8,225 bases of DNA, from the NCBI GenBank assembly GCA_003235605.1, contig QJVU01000398.1, positions 1-8,225 of the forward strand, given 5' to 3'. The translations under genes and the position numbers were made by a program. Of this stretch, positions 1 through 6,166 are shown piece after piece (position 1 is the stretch's first letter; every line of letters starts with the position of its first letter). Below the pieces are notes generated by a model. It saw nothing but the letters and a program-made list of their open reading frames with translations. It ran no database searches and was not told the DNA's origin. The DNA comes from Planctomycetota bacterium (GTDB lineage: Bacteria; Planctomycetota; UBA1135; UBA2386).

Positions 1-654
1 GTCGGCGAGGAGGCCGGTGTTGTCGTTTCCCCCGAACAGCACGACGCGCTGGCGGGCGAGGTCGTAGGCCAGCGCGTGGTCCAGGCGTGGGCTCGGGCTG
101 TTGGTGGGCGAGCGCTGTGTCCAGTTGCTGCCGTCCCATTCCCAGGTGTCGGAGACACGGCGGGTGGCGTCGAACCCGCCGAACAGGACCACCCGTTGAC
201 GGACGAAGTCGTAGGCCATGGCGTGGTTGACACGTGCGCTCGGGCCGGTAGCCGGCGAGCGCTGTGTCCAGTTGCTGCCATCCCATTCCCAGGTGTCGGA
301 GACGTGGCCGGTGGCGTCGAACCCGCCGAACAGGACAACGCGCTGGCGGGCGACGTCGTAGGCCAGGGCGTGGTCGAAGCGTGGGCTCGGGCTGTTGGTT
401 GGGGAGCGCTTTGTCCAGCTGCTGCCATCCCACTCCCAGGTGTCGGCGCGGAGGCTGCGGTTGCGGTCGCTCCCCCCGAACAGGACGACGCACTGGCGGA
501 CTACGTCGTAGGCCATTGCGGCGCCAAACAGCGCGCCCGGGCCGGTAGCCGACGAGCGCTCCGTCCAGTTGTTGCCGTCCCACTCCCAGGTCCCGCTACC
601 GTCGTCTCCGAGCAGGACGACCCGCTGCCGGGCGAAGTCGTAGGCCATGGCATG
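1..654 (-). repeat. Tandem ~147-150 bp kelch-unit repeats
   Basis: The DNA encoding the kelch blades is itself tandemly repeated. The equivalent point of each unit (the word ccag before the Trp codon) begins at 121, 268, 415 and 565, giving steps of 147, 147 and 150 bp. Neighbouring copies keep long identical stretches, for example the segment around 132-154 recurs at 279-301. Silent and replacement changes are mixed, which suggests fairly recent duplication or ongoing gene conversion. The array continues past the left edge. Confidence 0.85.
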
Positions 655-822
655 ACCAGAGCTCCCCCCCGGCTCTCGCCTCGCCCTCGTCCAGTCCGGC
701 GGCGCCTGTCCCGCGACCTCGCCGCCGATCAGTGCCAGCGACGACACCAGGAGGAGAGCGCCCACCGACCCGAGACCGGCAGCACGGGGACGGGAGCGAC
801 GGGCAGACTGCATGGTCTGCAT
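1..822 (-). CDS. Secreted kelch-repeat protein, 3' end beyond window
   Basis: The reverse strand is open from an ATG at 822 to the left edge, giving 274 residues without a stop, so the C-terminus is missing. Residues 1-39 look like a signal peptide: an Arg-rich start, a hydrophobic core GALLLVSSLALIGG and a likely cleavage near AGQA. From residue 57 on there are five similar units, each with an AYD..RQRVVLFGG strand followed by DTWEWDG..WT, the Gly-Gly plus Trp pattern of kelch/galactose-oxidase-type beta-propeller blades. Tyr-Asp pairs fall at residues 61, 105, 155, 204 and 253, so the period is 44, then 49-50. The first unit is shorter and has LLGDD in place of LFGG. Kelch propellers usually bind proteins or glycans; no ligand can be inferred. 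An in-frame TAG lies 13 codons upstream, so ATG 822 or ATG 813 is the start; the Shine-Dalgarno is weak. It lies 99 bp downstream of the choice-of-anchor V gene on the same strand. Confidence 0.88.
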   Translation of the reverse strand, partial: MQTMQSARRSRPRAAGLGSVGALLLVSSLALIGGEVAGQAPPDWTRARREPGGSSGHAMAYDFARQRVVLLGDDGSGTWEWDGNNWTERSSATGPGALFGAAMAYDVVRQCVVLFGGSDRNRSLRADTWEWDGSSWTKRSPTNSPSPRFDHALAYDVARQRVVLFGGFDATGHVSDTWEWDGSNWTQRSPATGPSARVNHAMAYDFVRQRVVLFGGFDATRRVSDTWEWDGSNWTQRSPTNSPSPRLDHALAYDLARQRVVLFGGNDNTGLLAD

Positions 823-921
823 GGTATCGACTGCGTTCGTGGTGGTGCTTCTCGGGGCGTCGTTCAATCCCGCATGCTAGGCAGGAAGCGGTGCTGCCTC
901 AAGTTGCCCGCCCGCGGCCCC

Positions 922-1920
922 CTACTGGACCGTCATTGCCAGGCCGTTGGTGAACACCACGGGGAGGGGATTGCCGGAATCCGGATCGACTACCAGAAGC
1001 TGGGCGCGGAGGAACAGCCCCTTCAGGCTGCTGCTGTTGGGGATCGGCGCCGCCAGGGTGAAGGTGCCGTTGGCCATGGCGCGGTTCTGGGAGGTGTTGC
1101 TGCCGGTGGTGGCGAAGGGCAGCTGCAGCGGCGAGAAGTCGGTGTTCAGGAAGCACCGCGGCGCGCCGAGGCTTGCCGCGGAGACCGGCGTGAACGTCTG
1201 CTGAACACCGAACACCAGCAGGCATTTCTGGCCTGGCGGGAGGCCGAAACCCTCGAGGCGGAAGGCCTGGCCCACGGTCGGGGTCAGCGGCGCGCCGAGC
1301 ACGCCGACGTTGCCATTGCCATCCGCACATCCGGTGCCCACCGCCTGCACCGCTTTGGCGTTGACGTAGAGACGCACCGGCGTGCTGAAGGTGTTGAGCG
1401 GGCTGTTGCCGTGCCATGCCCACTGGTCGTTGGTGTTCTGGTTGTTGCCGTCCACGGTGTTCACCACCGTCCACAGGTCGACCCTGCCCGGCGTCGTCGG
1501 TGCTGTGTAACCGAAGTTCCAGTACCGCTGCGCGTTGAACGGGTTGGTGTGGGTGATCCACGTGCCCGAGCTCGTGACCTGGGACGTGGAGCCGGCGGCA
1601 AACGTCCCGGCGCTGACGTCGGCCACGAAGCCACCCCCCAGACCCAGGGTCGGGTGCTTGGGTGCCCCGCCGGTGGACGTGACCGTGATCGAGATCTTCT
1701 GCCCCGAAGACAGGACCCGGAGCGTGGGCACCACGAACACGCTGGGCCCACCCGGGAACGGTGCGTGGCAGTAACCGCAGGAGGGGCCCACCCGGGCATA
1801 GGCCGAGGGTGGCGACGGCTGTAGCACGCCCTTGGCGTGGGACCGGGCGCTGTCCATCAGGACGACTGCCGCCGGGATGGTGGCACAGAGCCACAGCAGC
1901 GGGGACAAGGTGCTTCTCAT
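922..1920 (-). CDS. Secreted choice-of-anchor V (Reeler-like) protein with CxxCH motif
   Basis: This 332-residue protein starts with a likely signal peptide (hydrophobic LLWLCATIPAAVVL, possible cleavage after SHA at residue 29). A CGYCH motif at residues 48-52 follows, then a beta-rich domain from about 60 to 175 with GGFVAD, WITHTNPF, WNFGYTAP and GRVDLWTVVNTVDGN. That order (CxxCH, then GG.., tHt, W.F.W.aP, G.V.fy..gN..dgn) is what I know from choice-of-anchor V/Reeler-type bacterial proteins. CxxCH is the heme c attachment motif, but heme binding is unproven. Residues about 195-332 form a second beta module, from TGCADGNGN through VGQAFRLEGFGLPPG to a C-terminal NGLAMTVQ, resembling tails of planctomycete exported proteins. 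The ATG at 1920 is chosen because it gives the signal peptide; no good Shine-Dalgarno precedes it. It probably acts in the periplasm or at the surface; its substrate is unknown. Confidence 0.82.
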   Translation of the reverse strand: MRSTLSPLLWLCATIPAAVVLMDSARSHAKGVLQPSPPSAYARVGPSCGYCHAPFPGGPSVFVVPTLRVLSSGQKISITVTSTGGAPKHPTLGLGGGFVADVSAGTFAAGSTSQVTSSGTWITHTNPFNAQRYWNFGYTAPTTPGRVDLWTVVNTVDGNNQNTNDQWAWHGNSPLNTFSTPVRLYVNAKAVQAVGTGCADGNGNVGVLGAPLTPTVGQAFRLEGFGLPPGQKCLLVFGVQQTFTPVSAASLGAPRCFLNTDFSPLQLPFATTGSNTSQNRAMANGTFTLAAPIPNSSSLKGLFLRAQLLVVDPDSGNPLPVVFTNGLAMTVQ

Positions 1921-2096
1921 CAGTTGTGCGTCGTTCTCGCTGCCTACGGAAGGGGCAAGAAAGGCCGGGACCAGAGAGTGTCATTGCCGGCACCCAGGCG
2001 CAAGTCCCCAGGAACCCTGGGTCCACGGTCTCGCGGCGGGATTCCTGGGTTCAGAGGCCGGCATCCCGTAGAAGAGTAGGAGACAGGAGATACGCC
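1921..2096. promoter_or_regulatory. Divergent intergenic region with symmetric CCCAGG half-sites
   Basis: This gap separates the minus-strand choice-of-anchor V gene from the plus-strand LOG-like gene, so it must carry promoters for both. It holds four related hexamers: CCCAGG at 1993-1998 and 2007-2012, and its complement CCTGGG at 2016-2021 and 2044-2049. The inner pair forms a perfect 6-bp stem with a 3-nt loop. Three of the four extend to ACCCAGG on the relevant strand. The layout could be an operator cluster or a transcript hairpin. I see no convincing -35/-10 pair. Confidence 0.35.
2085..2090 (+). promoter_or_regulatory. Shine-Dalgarno that sets the LOG-like gene start
   Basis: AGGAGA sits 6 nt before the ATG at 2097, with a second AGGAG at 2078-2082. 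The reading frame is open much further upstream (to 1761), but that part runs opposite the choice-of-anchor V gene and is low-complexity Arg/Pro-rich. This site and the start of family similarity argue for the 2097 start. Confidence 0.8.
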
Positions 2097-2558
2097 ATGC
2101 CGCAGCAGCAGAAGGTGATCGCCGTGATCGGTGCCGGTGCCTGCGACGAGGCCACGTTCCAGGCTGCCCGCCAGGTGGGGGAGCTCTTGGCCCGGGCCGG
2201 TTGCATCGTCGTCAACGGCGGCCTCTCGGGAGTGATGGATGCCGCCTCCCAGGGAGCCCGGGAAGCCGGCGGCCTGGTGGTGGGCATTCTCCCCGGCGCC
2301 GACCCCGCCGACGCCAACAGCTTCGTGTCCCTAGCGGTCGCCACCGGCATGGGGGACGCCCGCAACGCCATCCTGGCCAACACCGCCGAAGGCTTTGTTG
2401 CAGTGGCCGGCGCTCTGGGCACCCTGACGGAGATCGCGTTCGCAACCAAGCGTGGCAAGCCGGTGGTGAGCCTGGGCTCCTGGGATGTGTTGCCGGAGGT
2501 GCACCAGGCGGCGACACCCGAGGAGGCCGTGGAATGGATCCTGGCCAGGGTGTCATGA
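2097..2558 (+). CDS. TIGR00725-like / LOG-family Rossmann protein
   Basis: A 153-residue protein with a Rossmann-like start (KVIAVIGAGA at 6-15), then NGGLSGVMDAASQGAREAGG at 40-59, VVGILPG at 61-67, MGDARN at 85-90 and GALGTLTEIAFATKRGKPVV at 105-124. This is the order of the lysine-decarboxylase-like/LOG superfamily, and the small size fits the TIGR00725 branch. Characterised LOG proteins hydrolyse nucleoside 5'-monophosphates such as cytokinin ribotides, using an Arg and the Glu of PGGxGTxxE. Here Arg89 and Glu112 have counterparts, but the PGG part reads VAGALGT, so the same activity is not assured. It is probably cytosolic. It is the first gene of a plus-strand unit: its TGA overlaps the first ATG of a repeat-derived mini-ORF chain leading to the Usp gene. 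A nucleotide or phosphoribosyl ligand is inference. Confidence 0.83.
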   Translation: MPQQQKVIAVIGAGACDEATFQAARQVGELLARAGCIVVNGGLSGVMDAASQGAREAGGLVVGILPGADPADANSFVSLAVATGMGDARNAILANTAEGFVAVAGALGTLTEIAFATKRGKPVVSLGSWDVLPEVHQAATPEEAVEWILARVS

Positions 2559-2609
2559 GTGGCGGCGTGTCATGAGCGACGAGGTGTCATGAGCGACGAG
2601 TGACATGAG
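2550..2609 (+). repeat. 17-bp tandem repeat forming ATGA-overlapping mini-ORFs
   Basis: Unit GTGTCATGAGCGACGAG. A variant copy covers 2550-2566, two exact copies cover 2567-2583 and 2584-2600, and a partial copy follows to 2609. Each unit holds an ATG whose preceding frame stops at an overlapping TGA. The LOG-like gene stops at 2556-2558, overlapping ATG 2555; that six-codon ORF stops at 2573-2575, overlapping ATG 2572; the next stops at 2590-2592, overlapping ATG 2589; the last is four codons and stops at 2601-2603, one base before the Usp ATG at 2605. The unit contains both the end of the LOG-like gene (Val-Ser-stop) and a Met-Ser start like that of Usp, so it looks like a duplicated stop/start junction. 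Confidence 0.93.
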
Positions 2610-3462
2610 CAAGGTCGACCAGTTCGAGAGCAGGTTCCGGGCGGCGGTGAAGGAGGTGTACCGGTACCGGCCCCCGGAGCTCTCGAAGGTCCTGGTGATC
2701 ACCGACCTGGACCGGGAGGCAGCAACGACGTTTGCCGACGGCTGTCGGAGGTTCCTGGACGTCCTCGCGGCAGCACGGTGGCACACCGTGAGCGGCGAGA
2801 GCTTTCGCAACGTCGCCGAGCTGCTGAACCTCGTCGTCGAGCACGACCCCGACCTGATCTGCACCTATCGCCACCTGCACAGCAACGCCTGGAAGTGGCC
2901 CCACAGCCTGGGGGAGCACGTGGATGTCCTGACCCAGGTGACCAGCTGTCCGGTCATGGTGGTGCCGCATCCGGCCCGCGGCGGCGCCCTGGAACACGCC
3001 CAACAGGACACCGACCGGGTAATGGCCATCACCGACCATCTCACCGGCGACGATCGCCTGGTGAGCTTCGCGGCGCGGCTCACCACCCCCAGGGGCACGC
3101 TCTACCTCAGCCACGTGGAGGACGAGGCCGTGTTCGAGCGCTACATGGACGTGATCGCGAAGATCCCGCAGATCGACACCGAGACCGCGAGGGAGACCGT
3201 CAAAGGGCAGCTGCTCAAGGAGCCCCTGGAATACATCGAGTCCTGTGCGGAAGTGCTGGCCCGAGACGCCGGGGACCTTTCCCTCACCGTGGAGCCGGTG
3301 GTGACGATGGGTCACCGTCTGAGCGAGTACGAGCGGCTGATCCGGGCCCACGAGGTGGATCTCCTGGTGATGAACACCAAGGACAAAGACCAGCTCGCCA
3401 TGCACGGCCTGGCCTATCCCCTGGCCGTGGATCTGCGCACGATCCCCCTGCTGATGCTGTAG
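2605..3462 (+). CDS. Tandem-domain universal stress protein (Usp family)
   Basis: A 285-residue soluble protein made of two Usp-like halves. The first, about residues 28-121, runs from KVLVITDLDREAATT to VTSCPVMVVPHP; the second, about 138-285, runs from RVMAITDHLTGDD through GTLYLSHVEDE to HEVDLLVMNTKD and IPLLML. The strand order and the hydrophobic beta-1 and beta-5 (LVMNTKD, PVMVVP) are typical of UspA-fold proteins. The glycine-rich ATP-binding loop (GxxGxxxxxxxxxGS/T) of nucleotide-binding Usp proteins is not evident in either half, so it may be a non-ATP-binding or divergent type. The start has only a weak upstream GACGAG, and translation probably depends on ribosomes arriving through the preceding mini-ORF chain. 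The stop TAG directly abuts the transporter ATG. Usp proteins next to or fused to ion transporters are known; a regulatory role on the transporter is inferred. Confidence 0.82.
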   Translation: MSKVDQFESRFRAAVKEVYRYRPPELSKVLVITDLDREAATTFADGCRRFLDVLAAARWHTVSGESFRNVAELLNLVVEHDPDLICTYRHLHSNAWKWPHSLGEHVDVLTQVTSCPVMVVPHPARGGALEHAQQDTDRVMAITDHLTGDDRLVSFAARLTTPRGTLYLSHVEDEAVFERYMDVIAKIPQIDTETARETVKGQLLKEPLEYIESCAEVLARDAGDLSLTVEPVVTMGHRLSEYERLIRAHEVDLLVMNTKDKDQLAMHGLAYPLAVDLRTIPLLML

Positions 3463-4842
3463 ATGCTGGCGTCTGGCGAAGTACCCCTCGGCGTCACGCT
3501 GCTGTTCGCCGGACTCCTCCTCCTGATGATCCTGTGCCTGGCTCTGGAGGAGAAGCTGCATGCCAAGAAGTCGGTGATCGTCGCCGTGTTCGCGGCGTTG
3601 GCGCTGTTCCTGGGGGATGCCCTGCAGCACCTGCCCCGTGCCGACGTCGTCATCGGCGGCCACCAGGTTCATCTGCCGATCTACATCCCGGGCATCGACT
3701 GGAACGTCATCGCAATCATCCTCGGCGCCAGCCTGTTCGTGGATGTGACCTCCAAGAGCGGGCTGTTCACCTGGATCGCCATCAAGCTGACCAAGGCCTC
3801 CGGCGGGGATCCGCGGCGGCTGCTGTTGTTCTACAGCATCATGACGGTGGCGTTCTCCGCGGTGCTCAACAACGTCACCGCGATGATCATCGTCGGCTCC
3901 CTGACCGCGGTCTCTCTCGACAAGCTGGGAAAGAGCGACAAGCTGCTGGGGTTCCTGCTCATCGAGGGCCTGCTCACCAACATCGGCGGCCTCCTCACCC
4001 TGATCAGCTCGGTGCCCAACATCCTCGTGGGCACCGCTGCGGGCATCAGCTTCGTGAAGTTCTTCCTGGTGGCGAGCCCCTATGTACTGGTGGCGACGGT
4101 GGCCACTGTCTGGCTGGGGGCAAGGATGTTCGACATCCGCTCCCTGGCCAGCGAGGTCGAGCGGGACAGCGCCAGGGGCCTGGTCTCGTCCTTCGACGAG
4201 AACGATGGCATCGAGAGCCGGTTCTTCTTCTGGTTCGGCGCGGTGATGCTGGTCGGGTTCATCGGGGTGATTGCCGGTGCCAATGTCCTGCCGGTGATCC
4301 GGGACCTGGAGATGGGCTATGTCGCGATGGCCTTTGGTCTGATCATGCTGATTCGATACCGCGCGGTCGCGGACCGCTTCTATCAGGCCATCGACTGGGA
4401 CCTGCTGGCGTTCTTCGCCTTCCTGTTCGTGGTCATCCAAGTCATGGAGCACGTCCGGGTCCTGCACCTGGTCGGCAAGGGCCTGGGAGGCATCGTCGGG
4501 CTCGGTCCCCTGTGGGGGTCGGGGTCGATCCTGGTGGCGTCGGCCGCCGCCAGCTCGGTGACCGACAACATCCCCTTGGCTGCCATGCTCGCGAAGATCC
4601 TCGCTGCGGACCCCGTCATCGGCAGCGACGCTGCCTCACCGTTCTGGTGGTCGGTGATCTTCGGCGCCAACCTCGGCGGCAACTTGACCCCGATCGGCTC
4701 GGCCTCGACCCTGGTGGCGGTCACGATCATCCACAAGCACGAGCTGAAGCTGAGCTTTGTCGGCTTCGTGAAGGTCGCGCTGCCCTTCAGCATCCTGCAG
4801 ATCCTGTTGGCGGCCATGTACGTGTTGGTGTTCCTGCGGTAG
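3463..4842 (+). CDS. ArsB/NhaD/CitMHS-type ion transporter (IT superfamily)
   Basis: A 459-residue polytopic inner-membrane protein with roughly 11-12 hydrophobic segments. Two halves repeat the same plan: GIDWNVIAIILGASLFVD (77-94) matches AIDWDLLAFFAFLFVV (309-324); SAVLNNVTAMIIVG (132-145) matches SSVTDNIPLAAML (364-376); TNIGGLLTLISSVPNILVG (172-190) matches GANLGGNLTPIGSASTLVA (401-419). Such Asn/Thr- and Gly/Ser-rich re-entrant motifs in inverted halves mark the ion transporter superfamily (ArsB, NhaD, CitMHS, SLC13, P protein). Members carry Na+/H+, arsenite or carboxylates; the sequence does not decide which, and no arsR, arsC or arsA gene is nearby. A loop near 221-252 (MFDIRSLASEVERDS..) is probably cytoplasmic. 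The ATG follows the Usp stop with no gap and no clear Shine-Dalgarno, implying termination-reinitiation coupling. No T-rich terminator follows. Confidence 0.88.
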   Translation: MLASGEVPLGVTLLFAGLLLLMILCLALEEKLHAKKSVIVAVFAALALFLGDALQHLPRADVVIGGHQVHLPIYIPGIDWNVIAIILGASLFVDVTSKSGLFTWIAIKLTKASGGDPRRLLLFYSIMTVAFSAVLNNVTAMIIVGSLTAVSLDKLGKSDKLLGFLLIEGLLTNIGGLLTLISSVPNILVGTAAGISFVKFFLVASPYVLVATVATVWLGARMFDIRSLASEVERDSARGLVSSFDENDGIESRFFFWFGAVMLVGFIGVIAGANVLPVIRDLEMGYVAMAFGLIMLIRYRAVADRFYQAIDWDLLAFFAFLFVVIQVMEHVRVLHLVGKGLGGIVGLGPLWGSGSILVASAAASSVTDNIPLAAMLAKILAADPVIGSDAASPFWWSVIFGANLGGNLTPIGSASTLVAVTIIHKHELKLSFVGFVKVALPFSILQILLAAMYVLVFLR

Positions 4843-4919
4843 CCCCGTCTGCGCCTTGCGGCGGTCGCGGCTTCACTCCATGCACGGGGTCACGGGGGCC
4901 GGAGTCTCGCGATCTGTAG

Positions 4920-4941
4920 TAGCATGGCTCCGTCCAAGGAG
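4920..4941 (+). promoter_or_regulatory. Possible -10 element and Shine-Dalgarno of the beta-helix gene
   Basis: AAGGAG at 4936-4941 lies 6 nt before the ATG at 4948 and is a good ribosome binding site. Upstream, TAGCAT at 4920-4925 could serve as a -10 element with a leader of under 20 nt, but no -35 is recognisable. The same hexamer occurs upstream of the kelch gene on the other strand. The ribosome site is solid; the promoter call is tentative. Confidence 0.4.
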
Positions 4942-4947
4942 TGAGCC

Positions 4948-6156
4948 ATGTGTCACACAGCCCCAGTCTTGCTGCTGCTCTGCCTCGCCGCCTCTCTGCC
5001 TGCCCAGCGGACGTTCGTCATCGACGTGCAGAACGGACTCGGGACCGACTACACGACGGTCGCGGCAGGGATCGGCGCGGCGCAGGACGGTGATCGCCTG
5101 CTGATCCGGTCCGGGACGTATGAGTGCCCGGCAAGCATCGCGAAGGCGATCACGCTGCAAGGCACGGGTACCGTCGTCCTGCAAACCACGAAGACGCTGC
5201 TCCTCTTCCACCAGCCGATCCAGATCCACTCGATAGGGGCAGGCAGGACGTTTGCGTTCCGGGATCTGGAGATCACCACCGGTCCGGCCGTCGGTCCTGG
5301 TGTCGTGCACGTGGTGGGAACCGCCGGCGCCGTCATCTTGGACCGGGTCAAGATACAGTTCGTCAGCAACCGGATATCCGCAGTGCATGCAGAACGCGCC
5401 CAGCACGTCGTCCTGCGCGACTGCAACCTCGTTTCGAGCGTGACGGGAACCGGAGCACGGATCCTGGTCGAGGGCGGCACGTTCTCCGGTCAGCCGGGGG
5501 ATGACTTCCTGCTCGGCACCCCCGCGTTTGCCGTCCAGGACGGCGAGCTGAGTCTCGCAGAGGTTCGAGCCACGGGCGGCAACGGGGCACAGTTCCATAC
5601 CCGACGAGATCCCGCCCCGGCCGTCGTCGCGGGCAACTCGCGCGTGCTGGTCCGGGGGAAGGGCACCACGCTGGCCGCGGGGCAGAACTACGGCGTCGCA
5701 GAAGCCGTCCGGGGCGACGCCACCTCGACGCTGCTGCTGGATTCGAATGCCACGCTGGCCCCCACTACCACGACGACACCGCGCTTCACGGGGTTCAAGA
5801 CACGGCTGGAGAAGCTCCTGCCAGTGTTCCGATCGGCGAACACGCCGGTCACGGGCCAGCGGTTCGAGTGTGTCTTGCGGGGCCACGCGAGCGCGGCCTA
5901 CATCGTGCTGCTCGGCCTGCCCGGTTCCGGCGCGGTGTTGTTGCCACTCAACGAGTCGTTCCTGTTGACGCCGTCGCTCCTCGCCGTGCTCTGGTCGGGC
6001 ACCTTGCCTTCTGGGCCTTCTGGCGGCGAGCAGAACCTCGCCCTGCAACTCTCGAGCAATGCGAAGTGGGCGCACTGGAACTTCGCGATCCAGGGTGCGA
6101 CGGCCCACCAGGGCGTGCTCGACTTGACGAATGCCCTGATCCTGGGGCCGCGGTGA
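4948..6156 (+). CDS. Secreted right-handed beta-helix protein
   Basis: A 402-residue protein with a clear signal peptide (VLLLLCLAASLPAQ, cleavage around residue 19-20). Residues 22-80 read FVIDVQNGLGTDYTTVAAGI, then GDRLLIRSGTY and AITLQGTGTVVL. This is the opening commonly seen in bacterial parallel beta-helix proteins (pectate-lyase-like/DUF1565 style: a G.G.D.T...A...A..GD.l.i..G.Y start). Short beta turns continue to about residue 270 (RDLEIT, GAVILDRVKI, HVVLRDCNL, ARILVEGGTF, GELSLAEVRA, NSRVLVRGKG, TSTLLLDSNA). No catalytic Asp/Arg set of a polysaccharide lyase is evident, so it may be structural or glycan-binding. A Thr-rich hinge (273-277) leads to a C-terminal beta module (TGQRFECVLRG to LTNALILG) similar in plan to the tail of the choice-of-anchor V protein. 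A good AAGGAG supports the start. It lies 105 bp after the transporter gene, probably in its own unit. Confidence 0.8.
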   Translation: MCHTAPVLLLLCLAASLPAQRTFVIDVQNGLGTDYTTVAAGIGAAQDGDRLLIRSGTYECPASIAKAITLQGTGTVVLQTTKTLLLFHQPIQIHSIGAGRTFAFRDLEITTGPAVGPGVVHVVGTAGAVILDRVKIQFVSNRISAVHAERAQHVVLRDCNLVSSVTGTGARILVEGGTFSGQPGDDFLLGTPAFAVQDGELSLAEVRATGGNGAQFHTRRDPAPAVVAGNSRVLVRGKGTTLAAGQNYGVAEAVRGDATSTLLLDSNATLAPTTTTTPRFTGFKTRLEKLLPVFRSANTPVTGQRFECVLRGHASAAYIVLLGLPGSGAVLLPLNESFLLTPSLLAVLWSGTLPSGPSGGEQNLALQLSSNAKWAHWNFAIQGATAHQGVLDLTNALILGPR

Positions 6157-6166
6157 CTCCGGCGGT

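Noticed and set aside
880..898. GGCAG/CTGCC hairpin between the two minus-strand genes
   Set aside because: Five base pairs with a nine-base loop and no T-run; not enough for a terminator.
76..1824. 582-codon plus-strand ORF over the kelch and choice-of-anchor V genes
   Set aside because: It is antisense to two convincing genes, low-complexity, and its apparent repeats mirror the kelch repeats.
1761..2096. N-terminal extension of the LOG-like gene
   Set aside because: The frame is open but runs opposite the neighbouring gene and is Arg-rich; the start at 2097 has a good Shine-Dalgarno and begins at the Rossmann strand.
2587..4467. 626-codon minus-strand ORF opposite Usp and transporter
   Set aside because: Gln/His/Asp-rich composition is typical of the reverse frame of GC-rich genes; the plus strand has clear family motifs.
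4843..4898. Terminator after the transporter gene
   Set aside because: CCCCGT (4843-4848) and ACGGGG (4884-4889) are complementary but 35 nt apart with no T-run; a small CGCC/GGCG hairpin inside is too weak.
2778..4919. 713-codon plus-strand ORF overlapping Usp and transporter in another frame
   Set aside because: Arg/Gly/Pro-rich shadow frame; the real genes have membrane and Usp motifs.
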